64,000 bases of DNA from Actinernus sp. WN-2022 (GCA_030867875.1 JAOWCC010001598.1:124001-188000), one strand, 5' to 3'. Shown: positions 51,591 to 63,569, counted from the first letter of the stretch. Translations and numbers: made by a program. The notes: generated from the letters alone by a model not told the origin.

Positions 51591-54239
51591 GGCTAGACCT
51601 AAACAATGTCTAGATTAGACCTAGAATAAAGTCTTTCAAAAGTCTATTTTATGTCTGGCGGCTTTTTTCAAAGAAAAGTCTTGGAAAGGGCTCAATTCTG
51701 ATCTAAAATGAAAGACTTTTTTAGACATTTTGACAGCTAGACATTCTTAGCTTATAAATAGACATTCACGAGACATTGTTTAAAGAGCGGTTTACCTAGT
51801 ACAACAGTCTTAAAACTGTCTAGCATGAAAGCCTAATGCAAGACATTTCAGTCAACACGTGGTCAAAGCCAGCGATGTGATGAATGACGAGATACAAAGT
51901 TACAGCCTGACGAGTTGTTCAATCACATGTTGTTCGATCCAGTGTTGTTCGATGTCGTGTTGTTCAATCCAGCATCGTTCGATCGGAATGATGAAATAAA
52001 AAAATAAGCTGAAGGACGTTGTGATTCTTTCCTAAAATGAAAAAGCACATCACAGATTCATATATGCAATGCTTTATATAATATTGTGTTGTCATTGACG
52101 TACATGTATGTATTCTTTCGATTGACCTCATCGTTTCAGAAACATACCAGTGCAGTAAAGGCTTCTTGACTCTGAGATCGTGATCGTACGTCCTCACAGT
52201 TGAAAAGAAAATATGTGCATGAGATCTTATTTTAATAATCGTTCATGTGTGCAGATCGAGAGATGCTTTTAAGTATTTAGTTGGCATACATTAAAGACGT
52301 GCATGCAGTATTTTTTCCAACAAAGTGCACTACTGTAGCTCTAAAATTTAAAAAATGTAAGCATTTACGGATTAAGTTTTGATAACGGATCACTGTTAAA
52401 ACTAGTAATTAATAGGAGATAATAATAATAATAATAATAACTTTTATTTAAACACGATAAATATTTAAAGCACAAGTGCTTGTGGGGTCGTGTACAACAG
52501 AAGAATGTAAAGAACTTAATATATCAATTGGTTCTAAAATATATGTTGCCTAAAAATCTATATTTTACAATAATATTTATATATGAGGAATCTGCTAAAT
52601 AACTAAAGTATATTTTGACTGTAAATGAATCTAAATCTATGTTTAAAATTAATGAATAATAACATTACTATATACGAAATCCTACGAGTAACAGCGCGAT
52701 CAATAAAATATAAAAGCATCATTACCCTTATGTCAATTAAGCTGTCTTATCAGAATGCAATGCCATCCGTATGGTATTATATTGTCGTCCGTTTACTCAG
52801 ATCAGTATTCAACCAACCTGTACCAACTGTGATTTGTATAAGAATAATGGAATGTTTCTGAAGAGTCAAACAGACGTTTATAACAACATGTAAGTGGCAT
52901 ATATGTGTACATGTACATGTATGGACCTGGAGATAACAGCTGAGTATTTTAAAGAGAGAGAATGCATGCATGAACACTTGCATGATAATACATGGCATTA
53001 ATACTGCCACTTGTACTCGGACTTATATTGCTGTCAGTCCCGACCCTAGGCCTTCATTCTGTCTTCGTTATTTCAAAACATATTCAGTTGTCCTAAACTT
53101 GCTGGCCAATTAAACATTTAGAATTAAAGTCATATAACAAAATTAAACTCACCGTAATACCACAGTACAGTCGGTGTAGTGTATTTTGCATCATTTTTTT
53201 ACAACACGCCAAGCCACCGTTGCCTCATCTTCAGTTCTTCTAGAATTATGTCTGAATCTGATACATCGGAGTGTTGCTTATTCTCAGTCCTTAGAATCCA
53301 AGCATATCCGTAGGTTATATACTCATTGCTAGTATAGAATATTATTGATCATGAGCTGGAGGTGAAAGTCTATTTATTTTTGCCCACAAATTTGCTGAAA
53401 TGTCGTTATTTAGGCTCCTGGCGAAATAGAAATTCCCGCCTTTAGGGTATCGATTATCGCTTTCCTGATTGGCGGATTGAAGGTTAAATAGTATAATTTA
53501 CGCATACCAATAATTCTTTGTACATTTGATATGCATGAAATGCAAGAACGGGCCAATTGGTCTGTTTGAACCGAGTTCATAAATTATCATTCAGAAGTCG
53601 AAACAAATGACGGTTATATGAAGATTTGGCAAAAAATCAGAGCACTCTTCGTGACAAACTGCATGAGCATATATTGAAATGACTTAATACAGTGTACAAA
53701 CAATGTCATAGATAATTCTTTCTGAAATGGAGTATGTATTTAAGGTTTTAACTACATTGTAACCTTTGAACACTTAATTTAGGACCCTATCCAGGCCTAG
53801 GAAACACAAAATGTGCATTCCAATTCTGCATGCATGCGATCGTTTTAAATGGTTGTGAAATTTACGGAGTATTAATCATTTATACTCAAATGCGTCCGAT
53901 GGTGTGCACATGTGTAAAAATAATCTTTATTTATTGTAACCTTAAAGACTGTATTTTCATCCAGAAAAGAGAGTTAATCGTTCATACATGGCCTATACGA
54001 GTAACTCAATATCAGAGAACTCCTAATTATGGTATCGTTTAGTCAAAAGATCTAGTTTAGGTCTTATCTAGGCAAATCCTCAAGACATTTTCAAGACAAA
54101 CAAGCAAAGCAAATGTCGAAAAGTCTTTCAAGACATTTGCAAGATTCTCTAGACATGTAATTTGTCTTAAAAAGGTCTAGATAAGGTCTACAAGATGATT
54201 AAATGCAGACAAAATTAGACCTAGATGTTTGGTACGGGA
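51590..54239. mobile_element. ~2.65-kb element with AGACATT/TCTAGAC subterminal repeats
   Basis: Left ~270 bp (CTAGACCTAAACAATGTCTA, AGACATTTTGACAGCTAGAC) and right ~190 bp (TCAAGACATTTGCAAGATTC, AATTAGACCTAGATGTTT) are built from the same AGACATT/CTAGACCT words in opposite orientation. Left flanking sequence resembles the uninterrupted repeat at 63340-63380, supporting an insertion. Exact ends and target duplication are uncertain. The ~2.2-kb interior includes GTTGTTCGATC(C) short repeats (51910-51985) and no recognised protein. Confidence 0.6.
52420..52440 (+). repeat. AAT microsatellite
   Basis: Seven AAT/ATA units followed by CTTTTATTTAAACACGATAA, a junction resembling a retroposon tail in inverse orientation. 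Confidence 0.9.
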
Positions 54240-54308
54240 AATTGAAAGTTTTTTTAGCAAACTTCTTTGTTGTCAGGGGTTAGAAGTAATGCTATTTGCA
54301 TACAGTAT

Positions 54309-55215
54309 GTTGCCCTAATTCCGGCCAGTTTTTGATAAATTTATCATTATAACTTAACTTTAGAATAAAAGGATCAATCAGGAAATTTCTGGTAGGGTTG
54401 CCTTAATTCTGGCCAATAAGAATAAAGATGTGTACTTGAAGTTTTGGCTATATTTTCTCGGCTTATTTCAACTAGAAACTCCTGTGGCTGCTTGTCAAGG
54501 TATTTGAGATGAAAAAATAGGAATCAGGATCCCTGTATTACAACAACTGCACCCATGATGACAACTGCGGCCACAATGACAACTACTGACTTGTTCGCTC
54601 AATCGCTTATCTTTGGATCTTGCATAATGGTTTGCGTTGTCATTTTGAATGCAGTGGAGAAGGGCTATCACGAATTTCAGATTCGGCCACCTGTTTCTAT
54701 GACCCTCAGTGTAGTGACGAGAACACAATAAAAACGCTTGTTTACAGTTTAGTATGCGCTCTAAAATTAGAAACCATACTACCATGCTGGAATTAGGCAC
54801 ACCAAACGAAAATACAGGTGGACTTTTAATTGAAGTTGCACTCCGTAATTTGAAACAATTCAGACTAATTTTTCCTCTCAGAACTGAGGTCATCTTTAGA
54901 GTTTCATCTATGCCAAAAATCAACATTTCACATACCCTACTTTGCAAGAAAATGCTTCTGTTGCTTTATTACATAATTCAAAGTGCAGTCAAAAGACCCA
55001 CTTGGAGAAATTGCGACTCGACTTACCTTTACAAAAGCTTGGATTTTCCTGCCTAAAAAGATGACAGGAAGCCCACAACAATATAGTTTCCAAAAGCAAA
55101 CTAATCAATAATTTATTGGATTGTGTCATTTGTTATTTATTTATAGTTTACGGAGAATAATCGAGCTTCAAAGACAAAGTGGCTGGCATTGGGAACCGGC
55201 CAGAATTAGGGCAAC
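54309..55215. mobile_element. 907-bp element, GTTGCCCTAATTCYGGCC ends
   Basis: Ends GTTGCCCTAATTCCGGCCAG and CTGGCCRGAATTAGGGCAAC-type inverse. An internal near-copy of the end (GGTTGCCTTAATTCTGGCCA) lies at 54398-54418 and a partial one at 54785-54800. Overlapping ORFs on both strands (150 codons minus, 100 codons plus) show no domain. Confidence 0.75.
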
Positions 55216-55329
55216 ATTTTCTTCTAGTCAGTGTTTTACTCCATTTGGAAAGCTGAGTCTATTAAATGAATATGAGGGGTTACTTTAAGATTATCTGCAC
55301 TTGTTACTTTAAGATATTCTTTAGGTCTT

Positions 55330-55760
55330 TGATAAAAAAATCCTTCTAGATACAATATGTTAATTAGAGGTGATTTCGCTTTTCTTTTGCCTTTATTTTA
55401 GCTCAGTTACCGGTACTCTGTAAAAGTCGGTTCAGTTGACACAGTATGTTTCGAAGTACGAGTGGAGCTTTAAAGTACTGATCATCTATATGTATATAAT
55501 AAACAATATATTTTTTATGGAATTAGCTTTCTAACTTCCTTTGAGTTGCTGCAGTTTTCGTAAATGAATGCAGAGTCAACACACACTTCGTCTGTATAAT
55601 AGAGTTTGCCTGTGTTGTTGTCCATGTGAATTTTATTTCAAAGTCTGATTTTGTTAGCAGTATGCATGTGCACATAATGAGAGAGACTGGGTTCGACGAT
55701 TACTCACTTATAGAATAAACAATGTTTTCAACTGTGGTGCAGTGCGATACCGTTTATTAG
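55330..55760 (+). repeat. Copy of the repeat upstream of the 5S-like segment
   Basis: GTCGGTTCAGTTGACA, TTCGAAGTACGAGTGGAGC and GAGACTGGGTTCGACGATTA match the inverse of 60720-61090, and the last part matches 23745-23770. The 5S-like part itself is missing here. Confidence 0.7.
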
Positions 55761-56019
55761 TTTTATCTGGGCGAAGAGAGAGTTTATTAGCATTAAACCA
55801 TAATATTTTAAGAACTTTCTCAAGTTCGTGGTTCATATAATTGAAAAGTGATTGAATATCATGGCCATTGAAGTATATGTTAGTATCATCAGGAGTATAT
55901 AAAATAATGATAAGTATGAAGAGTAGCAAATATCATTGATATAAATAAGGAAAAGATTAGCAGGCCTAAGATGGATCAAGGTACATGTACACTACATTTA
56001 ATCAGTTGCAATTAGAGTG

Positions 56020-56340
56020 AGTATACCATCGATTTGAAGATCATTATCATGATTTGTATCTTTTGATTGTTACTTTAGGCCCTACAGATTCTGCAACTGC
56101 AAGAGACAAGTCACCTCTGTCTGTCAGAGCAAAGTTTGGCACAGGTCTGTTTTTACTCATGTAAATGTGATTTAAAAGCCAAGAAGGGCATACACAGTCA
56201 TGTACATGTTGGTGACTGATCCTTGGATCAATTGCATCATTTTCCTTTTGTTCCTAGGGAAAAAATGAAATCATTACTGAAAAGGAAAACTTAGCATTTT
56301 TGGTCAAAACTTCTTCTTGTGCATGTCTATGATAATGAAA
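56020..56340 (+). repeat. Segmental duplication carrying an NME7 exon copy
   Basis: Near-identical to 63570-63880 from GATTTGTATCTTTTGATTGT through the exon, AAGCCAAGAAGGGCATA, TCATTTTCCTTTTGTTCCTA and TCTTCTTGTGCATG. Confidence 0.92.
56079..56144 (+). pseudogene. NME7: Duplicated NME7 exon (GPTDSATARDKSPLSVRAKFGT)
   Basis: A 66-nt copy of exon 63625-63690 with intact acceptor (TTACTTTAG) and donor (GTCTGT), differing in a few bases (one Asp for Asn change). It lies upstream of the exons that should precede it in the transcript (57619-57669 and 60139-60227), so inclusion would misorder the protein. It is probably a non-functional or rarely used duplicate. Confidence 0.75.
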
Positions 56341-56420
56341 CATTGTAAAATTCCATAGCATGATCATAGCAAATAACCCAGTTACTTGTTGGTTTGGTTG
56401 ACATGTAAAATTCAATCTAT

Positions 56421-56704
56421 AAAGTGACTCGAATGAACAGATCTCAGTGACGTCATAAGATGAATCAACTCCCTCCGTAGAGAAAACTACTACATGTACA
56501 ATAAAGTCCTGTAGGTTTCCTTTGTGACATGATCACAAGATGAATCAATCCCACAATTCGGGTAGCATTAATATTCCAGTTTAATTTCTGCTCCTGCCTC
56601 TCAAAGAAGACTAAGTTAGATAACTGAAGTACATGTAGGTATATCAGAAATATAGAATTTGGGGCAAAAGAGTTCATGTTGTTTTATGGCGCTACTTGCA
56701 CTTT
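56421..56704. mobile_element. TTAA-type repeat copy related to 59095-59345
   Basis: Inverse of 59095-59345: CTTGCACTTTAAG end, GGGGCAAAAGAGTT, TGAAGTAC, CACAATTCGGGTA, TGATGTCACAAGATGAATC. Its right end TACTTGCACT plus TTAA matches; the left end is decayed (TAAAGTGAC). Confidence 0.65.
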
Positions 56705-56746
56705 AAGAATTGCACTGCTAGAGTCATATCCTGTTTAGAATAAATT

Positions 56747-57010
56747 ATGACACCAGAACTACGATGTAACACCGTTTTTGATATGCTGGGATGGGATAAG
56801 CTTCACTCTTGCAGAGCCAAACACAAAGCAGCAATAAATTTGTTTAAAATTATCCATAATCTGACCTGGTACCTTGAAGATGTCTTTGCTCCATGGAAAT
56901 CAAGCTACAAATTTAAACTAGAAACTCCAAAAACACTTCTGAAACCCTATACCAATTACACGAAAAAAAATCATTTGGTTACAGTGGGGCATTGCTATGG
57001 AATAACCTAC
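56747..57010 (+). pseudogene. LINE reverse-transcriptase C-terminal relic
   Basis: The 92-codon frame (FDMLGWDKLHSCRAKHKAAI, NLFKIIHNLTWYLEDVF, TPKTLLKPYTNYTKKN) resembles the tail of LINE RT proteins (W..L..RR..HK...YKI.N.L.P.YL...F). It is 5'-truncated and ends in degraded sequence. Confidence 0.7.
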
Positions 57011-57618
57011 ATTATAGTTGCCTAGCAGCCATTGGTATGTGTAGGCTGTGGGATAGGGGAGTGTCAATACAATGCTCCCCTCTACGTACTGGTGGTGCTA
57101 CGTAACCAGTCTCACCATGCAGTGCATGGTTAGCCATTCACTTCAGATATTCATCGAGTGAAGACGTTTGTTTTGATCTCCCACCTCCTCCATGTATCAT
57201 TATTGTGAAGATTTTATGTCTGACAATTTTATTATTCAATAAAAGCGGCTTTGGGTTTCTGCCCTCAGCCATTATTTTTACTCCAAAGCTCTTGTGTGCA
57301 TATTGCTTATTTATTGCCCAGTAAACAAGCTCAGTCAATGCAGCAGTAAGATTGTGTAATGTATGGTATAACACAAGGGGGAAAACATAAATGGAATATT
57401 TGCTTGCGAATAGGATTTTTACATCAACAAGTTTGCCTTTGTGGCGCTGTGTTTTTTAAACCCTTTTAGTACCATTTGCTTCCCTCACTACCCTGAGACT
57501 GCAAATGGTACTAATGCAGGCTGAATAGAACAATTAATGTCCTCCAAAAGTCATGTTATTCCCATGTCATTGTTGTTACATGATCATCATTAATTGCATA
57601 CTTTTGTGGTTTGAGTAG

Positions 57619-57669
57619 ACAAGAAGCATCAGATTTCTATAAGGAGCATGCAGCACAGCCTTTCTCTGA
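57619..57669 (+). CDS. NME7: NME7-like exon EASDFYKEHAAQPFSE
   Basis: A 51-nt exon, acceptor GAGTAG and donor GTGAGT. It encodes QEASDFYKEHAAQPFSE, aligning with RKEALDFHVDHQSRPFFNEL of human NME7 (first NDPK-like domain). It ends in phase 2 and joins exon 60139-60227 with an intact Glu codon. Exons encoding the DM10 domain and the KPDA start of the kinase domain were not found upstream in the window. Confidence 0.82.
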
Positions 57670-57670
57670 G

Positions 57671-59085
57671 TGAGTACTCCATTCAGCCCTTTGATGTCTC
57701 TGCAGCTGACTTGTACATGTAGTTTTTAGATATTAAAACAAAGCCTTAATGCTGATTATATTCGTACAAAACCTTGCTGTGTGCACTCAATTTTGATACA
57801 AATGGATTACATGCTCAGTTTAAATATTTACTGTTATTATTAATCACGGGAGCATCCAAAGAACGCATGATTTCATTGGCTGCTCAGCATGCTTGATTTT
57901 CTTATGATGCATGCTAGATAATTTCTTTATGCATAGATAAAGTTTATATTATACAACAAATAGAAGTCATGGTTCCCCTATGACCTATCACAAAGTAAAA
58001 CACTTTTTAGGTCTTGAAAAGCTACTAAATGCAATTGCATTCCACTTGTGCATCCAGAGTTTTTTCAAGATCTGGAGCAGGTATTATTTTGTTTTATAAA
58101 TTGAAACATCCTGTATTCCCATAGAGTTATAGCAAAAACACCATTATTAAAAGTACTGTGATTGTTAGAAACCCATTTCCTAAAACTCTATGAAAACAGA
58201 AAAGTTTTGCAAACCCTTGATTAAGTTGGGAGAAATTACGTTTTGATTATAACATTGAATGAGCATAAATAAATTATAATTACTGTAGTTATATTACTTG
58301 AAAAGACCTCTGTTGTTCGCATTCGGCTTCTGAGAATTGCAACTAATTTATGCACCGTGAAACGGCTATCTGCTACATCATCAGTATGGAATTTTCTGCC
58401 TCATTGCTCAGACGTCTCTTTCGCGAGTGGGGGAGCGATAAGAGTTGGCTGGTTTTCCAGGCTATGACAACAACGACAACACACAGCTCGCTTTTGCCTG
58501 TCTTAATTAATATGTTCGCATACTTTCGAAAGCAGCTGGTAGATCAGGCTCTTTCCATAGCCCGTAGGCATAATTGCCAACAGTACGTCTTCCCTACAAC
58601 AGATTAGTCTCCTAATACACTCTTTCTGCTCTGGTTTCAGAGACTGGAAAGTAAAGCCTTGAAGAGATTTGCGTAATGCTTTTTCAAAATTTTCGACACC
58701 TCTCTAATAGATGCGACAAAATAGACTGGAAGCTGGGCTGGTTTGTGAAAACCAATCAGAACAATTAATGCATTAATTTGGTATGTTTACATCATAAAAT
58801 TATTGCGACTCGACCAGTTTTGGATCAGGCGTTCCTTTCCCTTTTTCTCTCCTTTTTTTATGGGAAAGGAGCACCTGAAACTCAGGTTATAATAACTATG
58901 GAAAGACAAACAATTGTTTTCTATTTCTGAAATAGATGTATTGAAGCATGCAAGACTACAATAATAAACTGTTTTTCAGTCAAATTTTAAAGAGATAAGG
59001 ACATGGTTGGGTAGAAGGGGGCTTCAACTGGGAGGTATTTTATGTTACCAGACTGATCGATGGGCTCATAACTGTCTAGTAGTGA
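57671..59085. other. NME7 intron, no other feature recognised
   Basis: AT-rich. An 85-codon ORF at 58350-58607 has no recognisable domain. GAACTC/ACCTGAAACTCAGG and CAGGCGTTCC words near 58830-58880 form a weak inverted pair. Confidence 0.4.
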
Positions 59086-59091
59086 ACTTAA

Positions 59092-59999
59092 AGTGCAAGT
59101 AAAGCCATAAAACAACTCTTTTTGCTCCAAATTCTATTTATAATATACTTCAGTTGTCTAAATTAGTTTTCTTCGAGAGACTGGAGCAGCAATTCAACTA
59201 GAATAAAAGTTACCCGAATTGTGGGATTAATTCATCTTGTGATGTCACAATTGTATTGAAAGCTACGGGATTTTATTGTTAGTAGTAGTTTTATCTTGGG
59301 AGGGAGTTGATTCATCTTGTGATGTCACAGGATCCACGACAATTAGTACCGGTAACCAAAATTAGGGATTTAAAAATAATGTCAGAAATTTTACAAAATC
59401 TGCAAGATTACCGTATTCACTTACGGATAAGCCACACATTTTTACCCGAAGTCCTTGTTTAAAATCGGGGGTGCGGCTTATCTGCGAGAACATCTACCGA
59501 ACATAAGGTCCGGAAATTTCCATAAATTAACATTTAAAAGAAATACTAAGCTATACTGTCTAATAAATACTACACCAAACCAAAAGAAAGTAAGCACTGG
59601 CCATTGCTTTTGCAAGTTTGGTGGCTCCTAACAGATCCGTTTATGTTGTGAATATTTGTTCCTCCGCAAGCGATTGAATTCCATGCTAAATGGCACAATG
59701 TTTCTTTGCAGCTTTGCACTTTAACAGCAAATTTGTCGAACAGATCTTCCACCTCTCTTTGAGTAACACGTTTTTCTCCAATAGATGCATGGCTTCCGGA
59801 TACCCAGTTTGAAAGTCCAATGAAAGTTTATACAATGTACATGTACGTTTGATATTCTTCCAAAAAACTTTTTTTCCCTGAATCAAGCTTCTAAACTTCG
59901 GGTGCGGCTTATCCATGAGTGAATACGGTAATACCTTTTTGTGAGAAACAAACACAATAGAACAGTAATGTTTTATTTTTTTGACATGATACTTGCACT
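59092..59999. mobile_element. TTAA-targeted MITE with a second element nested inside
   Basis: TTAA at 59088-59091 and 60000-60003; ends AGTGCAAGTA and TACTTGCACT. It contains the 518-bp element 59411-59928. Without it the host MITE is about 390 bp and resembles 56421-56704. It sits in an NME7 intron about 140 bp before exon 60139-60227. Confidence 0.85.
59411..59928. mobile_element. 518-bp TA-targeted element with GCGGCTTAT motifs, nested
   Basis: Ends CCGTATTCACTTACGGATAA with GCC and the inverse, flanked by TA (59409-59410 and 59929-59930). Carries GATAAGCCACAC and GTGCGGCTTAT words near both ends, as in 11098-11190 and 2591-3758. The middle (about 59570-59950, minus strand) reads as an open frame of ~89 codons of unknown nature (HLLEKNVLLKERWKICSTN). 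Confidence 0.85.
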
Positions 60000-60138
60000 T
60001 TAAGACCAGTCCTGTAAGCTGACATGCAAGTCCGTTGTCATGATATTAATAGTAAATATATATATAACAAAACTGAGCCAAAAAGTGCTGGTTGTTTATG
60101 ACTTTGATTATTAAATAATTATATTTGTTTGTCTTCAG

Positions 60139-60227
60139 ACGTCTGGTGGAATTCATCACCAGTGGACCAGTCATAGCATTTGAACTCAAGGGGAACAATG
60201 CTATTCAAAAGTGGAGAACTGTTCTTG
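60139..60227 (+). CDS. NME7: NME7-like exon with TSGPVIAFEL
   Basis: An 89-nt exon, acceptor GTCTTCAG and donor GTAAGA. It encodes RLVEFITSGPVIAFELKGNN then AIQKWRTVLG, matching QFITTGPIIAMEILRDDAIC...LLG of human NME7: the SGP strand-loop and the helix before the Kpn loop of the nucleoside diphosphate kinase fold. NME7 is a cilia/centrosome-associated NDPK-like protein (family knowledge). Phase 2 in, phase 1 out. NME5, NME8 and NME9 are less likely because of the FxL and GNNAIxKW pattern. Confidence 0.88.
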
Positions 60228-60287
60228 GTAAGACAGAGTCTAGCGTGAGCCACCTACAATGTACATCAGCTCAAATTTATTTATTTC

Positions 60288-60309
60288 GGGGGGGGGGGGG
60301 GGGGGGGGG
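60288..60309 (+). repeat. Poly-G tract
   Basis: About 22 G, ending the inverted copy of the 24.0-kb repeat. Confidence 0.9.
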
Positions 60310-60329
60310 CAAAAATAGTATATATGTTG

Positions 60330-60830
60330 TAGGTTGTTTCTCAATTCAGGTTATTTTTCAAACAACTTAGGTTGGAATATCAATTATTCTAAAAAAGGAT
60401 TTTTTTGATTTTGGGGGATTCATAAAAAAAGGGGTTTAGTTTTTTTGGAGGGAATTTAAAAAGAAAAAAAGTCACCCACCCCTCCCCTACAAAATACTTT
60501 TTGAGAACCCACCCCTCCCCTCTACTCCCTCCCCTCTACTCCCTCCCCCTTCCTTCCCACTGCCTCTCAATTTTCTCCTTGTCCCCCCTGACACACCTTA
60601 TTGTACCACTTACCTTGACGGTCACCCATCCACTTACTAACCTTGCCCAGTTGGCTGAATCACAAGGAACACCTGGTAGATATTAATCCAGTGGATTATC
60701 GCACTGCACCACAAAAGTGCTTGTTGATTTGAACACATCATTTATTCTCCAAGTGACTAATCGTCGAACCCAGTCCCTCTCGTTATGTGCACATGTACAC
60801 TACTAACAAAATCGGACTTTGAAACATCTT
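60330..60830 (-). repeat. Inverted copy of the 5S-like repeat (counterpart of 23745-24200)
   Basis: Minus strand repeats GGGACTGGGTTCGACGATTA, GTGGATGGGTGACCGTCAAG and GGTGTGTCAGGGGGGACAAG, then the GGGGAGGGG and AAAACAACCTGAA-type ends. The 5S-like part lies about 60605-60690. It is followed by the 55330-type sequence to about 61090. Confidence 0.75.
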
Positions 60831-61090
60831 TCGAAAACGTAGCATGGACGACATTAAACCAGGACGAAACTGTAACACAGATGAAGTTTGTGTTGACTCT
60901 GCGTTCTTTTATGAAAGCTGCAGCAACTCAAGGAAAGTAAGGAAGCTAAATCCAGAAAAAATACATTGTTTCTTGACTTTATTACGCTCTACTCGTACTT
61001 CGAAAAAAATTATGTCAACTGAACCGACTTAGAGTAATCACTGACCTAAAATAAAGACAAAAGAAAGCGCATCACCTCTAACATTGTATC
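60830..61090 (-). repeat. Inverted copy of 55330-55690
   Basis: CTACTCGTACTTCGAA, TATGTCAACTGAACCGACTT and ACAGACGAAGTG/CAGATGAAGTTTGTG-type words are inverse matches. Together with 60330-60830 this shows the repeat is at least 750 bp long. Confidence 0.65.
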
Positions 61091-61389
61091 TAGGAGAAGA
61101 TTTTTACAATTCAATAGCTAAATACAATCATGTAGTACATGTATCTCAGTATTAAAGTAACGAGTGCAGAGGATCTTGGAGTAGCTGGCTCGTACGCGTT
61201 AGACTCAGCTTTTCCAATGGAATATTAAAACACTGCGGACCACCGGCGGGTGTAAAGTACAGGTCAGCTAGGTCACAGGTCAGGCTGTTAATTCTAAGAC
61301 AAATCCTAATCCTAACCACAAACCTAACCCTAACCATCGGACGAGTTCACAGGTAAACGATGGATTCTCACTCACCTAGAGCTAGGGTT

Positions 61390-61990
61390 CACAGGTAAAC
61401 ATGAAGTTACTTTACACATGCCACATTGACCACTGTGTCTGGAAAAGAAATGAAGTGGATCAAAGAAACACTGTGTTATATTGTCTTGTTCTCTAATCAA
61501 AGAATTCCTCAGCGAATGTGAAAAGACGTAAAAATGGATAAATGATCGAGAACTTACACAGAAATAACTCAAAACGTTATTAACAGTTATGTTTTCACTT
61601 TGCCATTTTCATACGGAACAATTAGTGCCAATAACAAGCAGATTTATTAAAGCCAGTTAACACCCCACTCCAAGCAAACTCATTCCTAACACTGTTATAT
61701 TAAAATCGAATTAATGGTCCAGTGTGAACTAATCCAAACCCTAGCCCAACATTTAAGTAACCCTAACAGTAACCAGCTGAATTGCTCCCTAATTTTGGGT
61801 GTTTAGAGCTAAGTTGCTAACCTAACAGACAAGTATAATGCGGCTTCAATGGTCCTGTGAACTACGTGTACATGTAATTAATCCAAAATATAATCCTACA
61901 TTTTTTTAAACCCTATAACCGTCAACAAGGGCTTCTCACTTTGGGTATTTTAAGAGCTACAATCAATCATTTTGGGTGTTTAGGTTTAAG
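61390..61990 (-). repeat. Inverted counterpart of 50640-51010
   Basis: TGTTCTCTAATCAAAGAATT, GGATAAATGA and TATTAAAGCCAGTTAACA mirror 50760-50960. It continues into AACCCTAA/TTTGGGTGTTTAG words to about 61990. Confidence 0.6.
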
Positions 61991-62297
61991 TCACTAAATA
62001 ACAGACAAATGTAATGCTATCCAAAATTTAAAAGACTCTAAAAATGTCAAAATGACCTTGGTAATTTTTTAAAATAGAAATGACTTAAGTTGTTTTAAAA
62101 TAACCTACATGATGTATGCTGTTTCAAAAACGACCAGAAATGAGAAACAACCTAGTAGTAGGTTGTTTTAAAAACAACCTGAAATTAGAAACAATTACCT
62201 ACAACATATGCAATAACATTGTAACATGGTTTGCCATGTTTTATTGTTTTCAACTCAGGCAGTTTCTTTCATCACATGTGTAAATCTATATTATAAA

Positions 62298-62499
62298 ACA
62301 AATAAAGAAGCCTTAGCCATGTTTTATACTATCATATTTAAACACTCCGCAGGTCATTTGAGAACACTCGAGAAATGTCGAAAGCATGCACCTTCGGCTT
62401 GTGCTTTAACATAATTCTCTCATGTTCTCAATTATGCCCATTGTGTTTTATGATAGAGTACATGTAAGTATAAAACATGGCTAAGGCTTCTTTATTTGT
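62298..62499. mobile_element. 202-bp MITE, ACAAATAAAGAAGCCTTAGC ends
   Basis: The left arm ACAAATAAAGAAGCCTTAGC plus CATGTTTTATACT is repeated inverted at the right edge. Internal CTCGAGAAATGTCGAAAGCA and GAGAACA/TGTTCTC words pair as well. In an NME7 intron. Confidence 0.85.
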
Positions 62500-63284
62500 C
62501 AAATACATGCACATGCTGACTGTACGATAAATGAAAATAATGATGAATACTAAATTAGTCATTTTTTAGTTTATCAGTACAGTTAGCAGTAATGCATGCG
62601 TTTGTCAACAATAAGCATAAACATTAAGTCTCTAATCCTTTTAATTTTCACACTGAGCACACAGCTCAGTCACTGAGTGCATTTCAATCAAAATCAGGGG
62701 TCAATAGCCAAAAAGAAATCAAAGGTTAGGCATAAAAGTGAGCTGGCTATATAGACATTTGTGTAATCAGTTCCACAAAGAAATACATTTCATTAGGGCA
62801 AGACCTTATCTATAGAACTAAATATTCATTCAGTCATTGAAGTTGGAAGCTATTAAGGAAAACAACAAAGTGAAGCTGGCCCTGCAAACTTCATTCATTG
62901 ATTGAATCTGCATGCAGTTACATGTATGCAGGGGTTAATTGCATTTATTTAATGCACAAATGGGGATGTAGAAATTTTAATGTTGGGGGTCACAGGATGC
63001 GGGGTAAACTTTAATTTAAAGAAGACAAAGAGCTTGGAGAGGAAGCAGTTTGATTTAAACGGCAAGCAAAATAGTTATGCATTATCTGATATTTTAGATG
63101 CAGCAGTTAAAACAAAATAATTAAGCTGTTTGATCAATTTATCAGTGTTTTTATTTTAATTTTTAATTGTGGAGCAAGTTGAAGTACAATGTTAATTGAC
63201 CCATGAGTTGTATATTGTAAAGGGACAGTTAAATTGTATTTGAACACGGAGCCTCGTATTAAAGTAAAGCATATCACGGAAGTG
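62500..63284. other. NME7 intron, no recognised feature
   Basis: AT-rich sequence without supported ORFs or repeats. Confidence 0.4.
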
Positions 63285-63500
63285 GGCTATTCCAATTCGA
63301 TCTGAGGTTTAGCCGGTTCCTGACTTTGATCAGCCCCCATGGTTGTTTCAGGTCTAGTTAGAAATTCAATGAAATTGATTAAATCATTGTAATGACAACT
63401 TCTAGCAAACAAAAAGTACTTCCCAACATGAAAATGTACTAGTCCCAGACTATCGGGAACAAGATTTTCCATACCCTGTTCGTTGATTGATATTACCCAT
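63285..63500. repeat. Dispersed repeat, counterpart of 51500-51600
   Basis: TTCCAATTCGATCTGAGGTT, CCTGACTTTGATCAGCCC and TGGTTGTTTCAGGTC match 51515-51580. It shows the likely uninterrupted sequence around the 51590 insertion point. Confidence 0.65.
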
Positions 63501-63569
63501 GCCAATTGTACCTGCTTTGATTTTTTTTACTGAGCACTAAGTTTGAATGTGTAATACACTGTACTGCAT

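Noticed and set aside
54495..54947. 150-codon minus-strand ORF as a transposase
   Set aside because: No catalytic motif or helix-turn-helix is recognisable, and it overlaps an equally open plus-strand frame.
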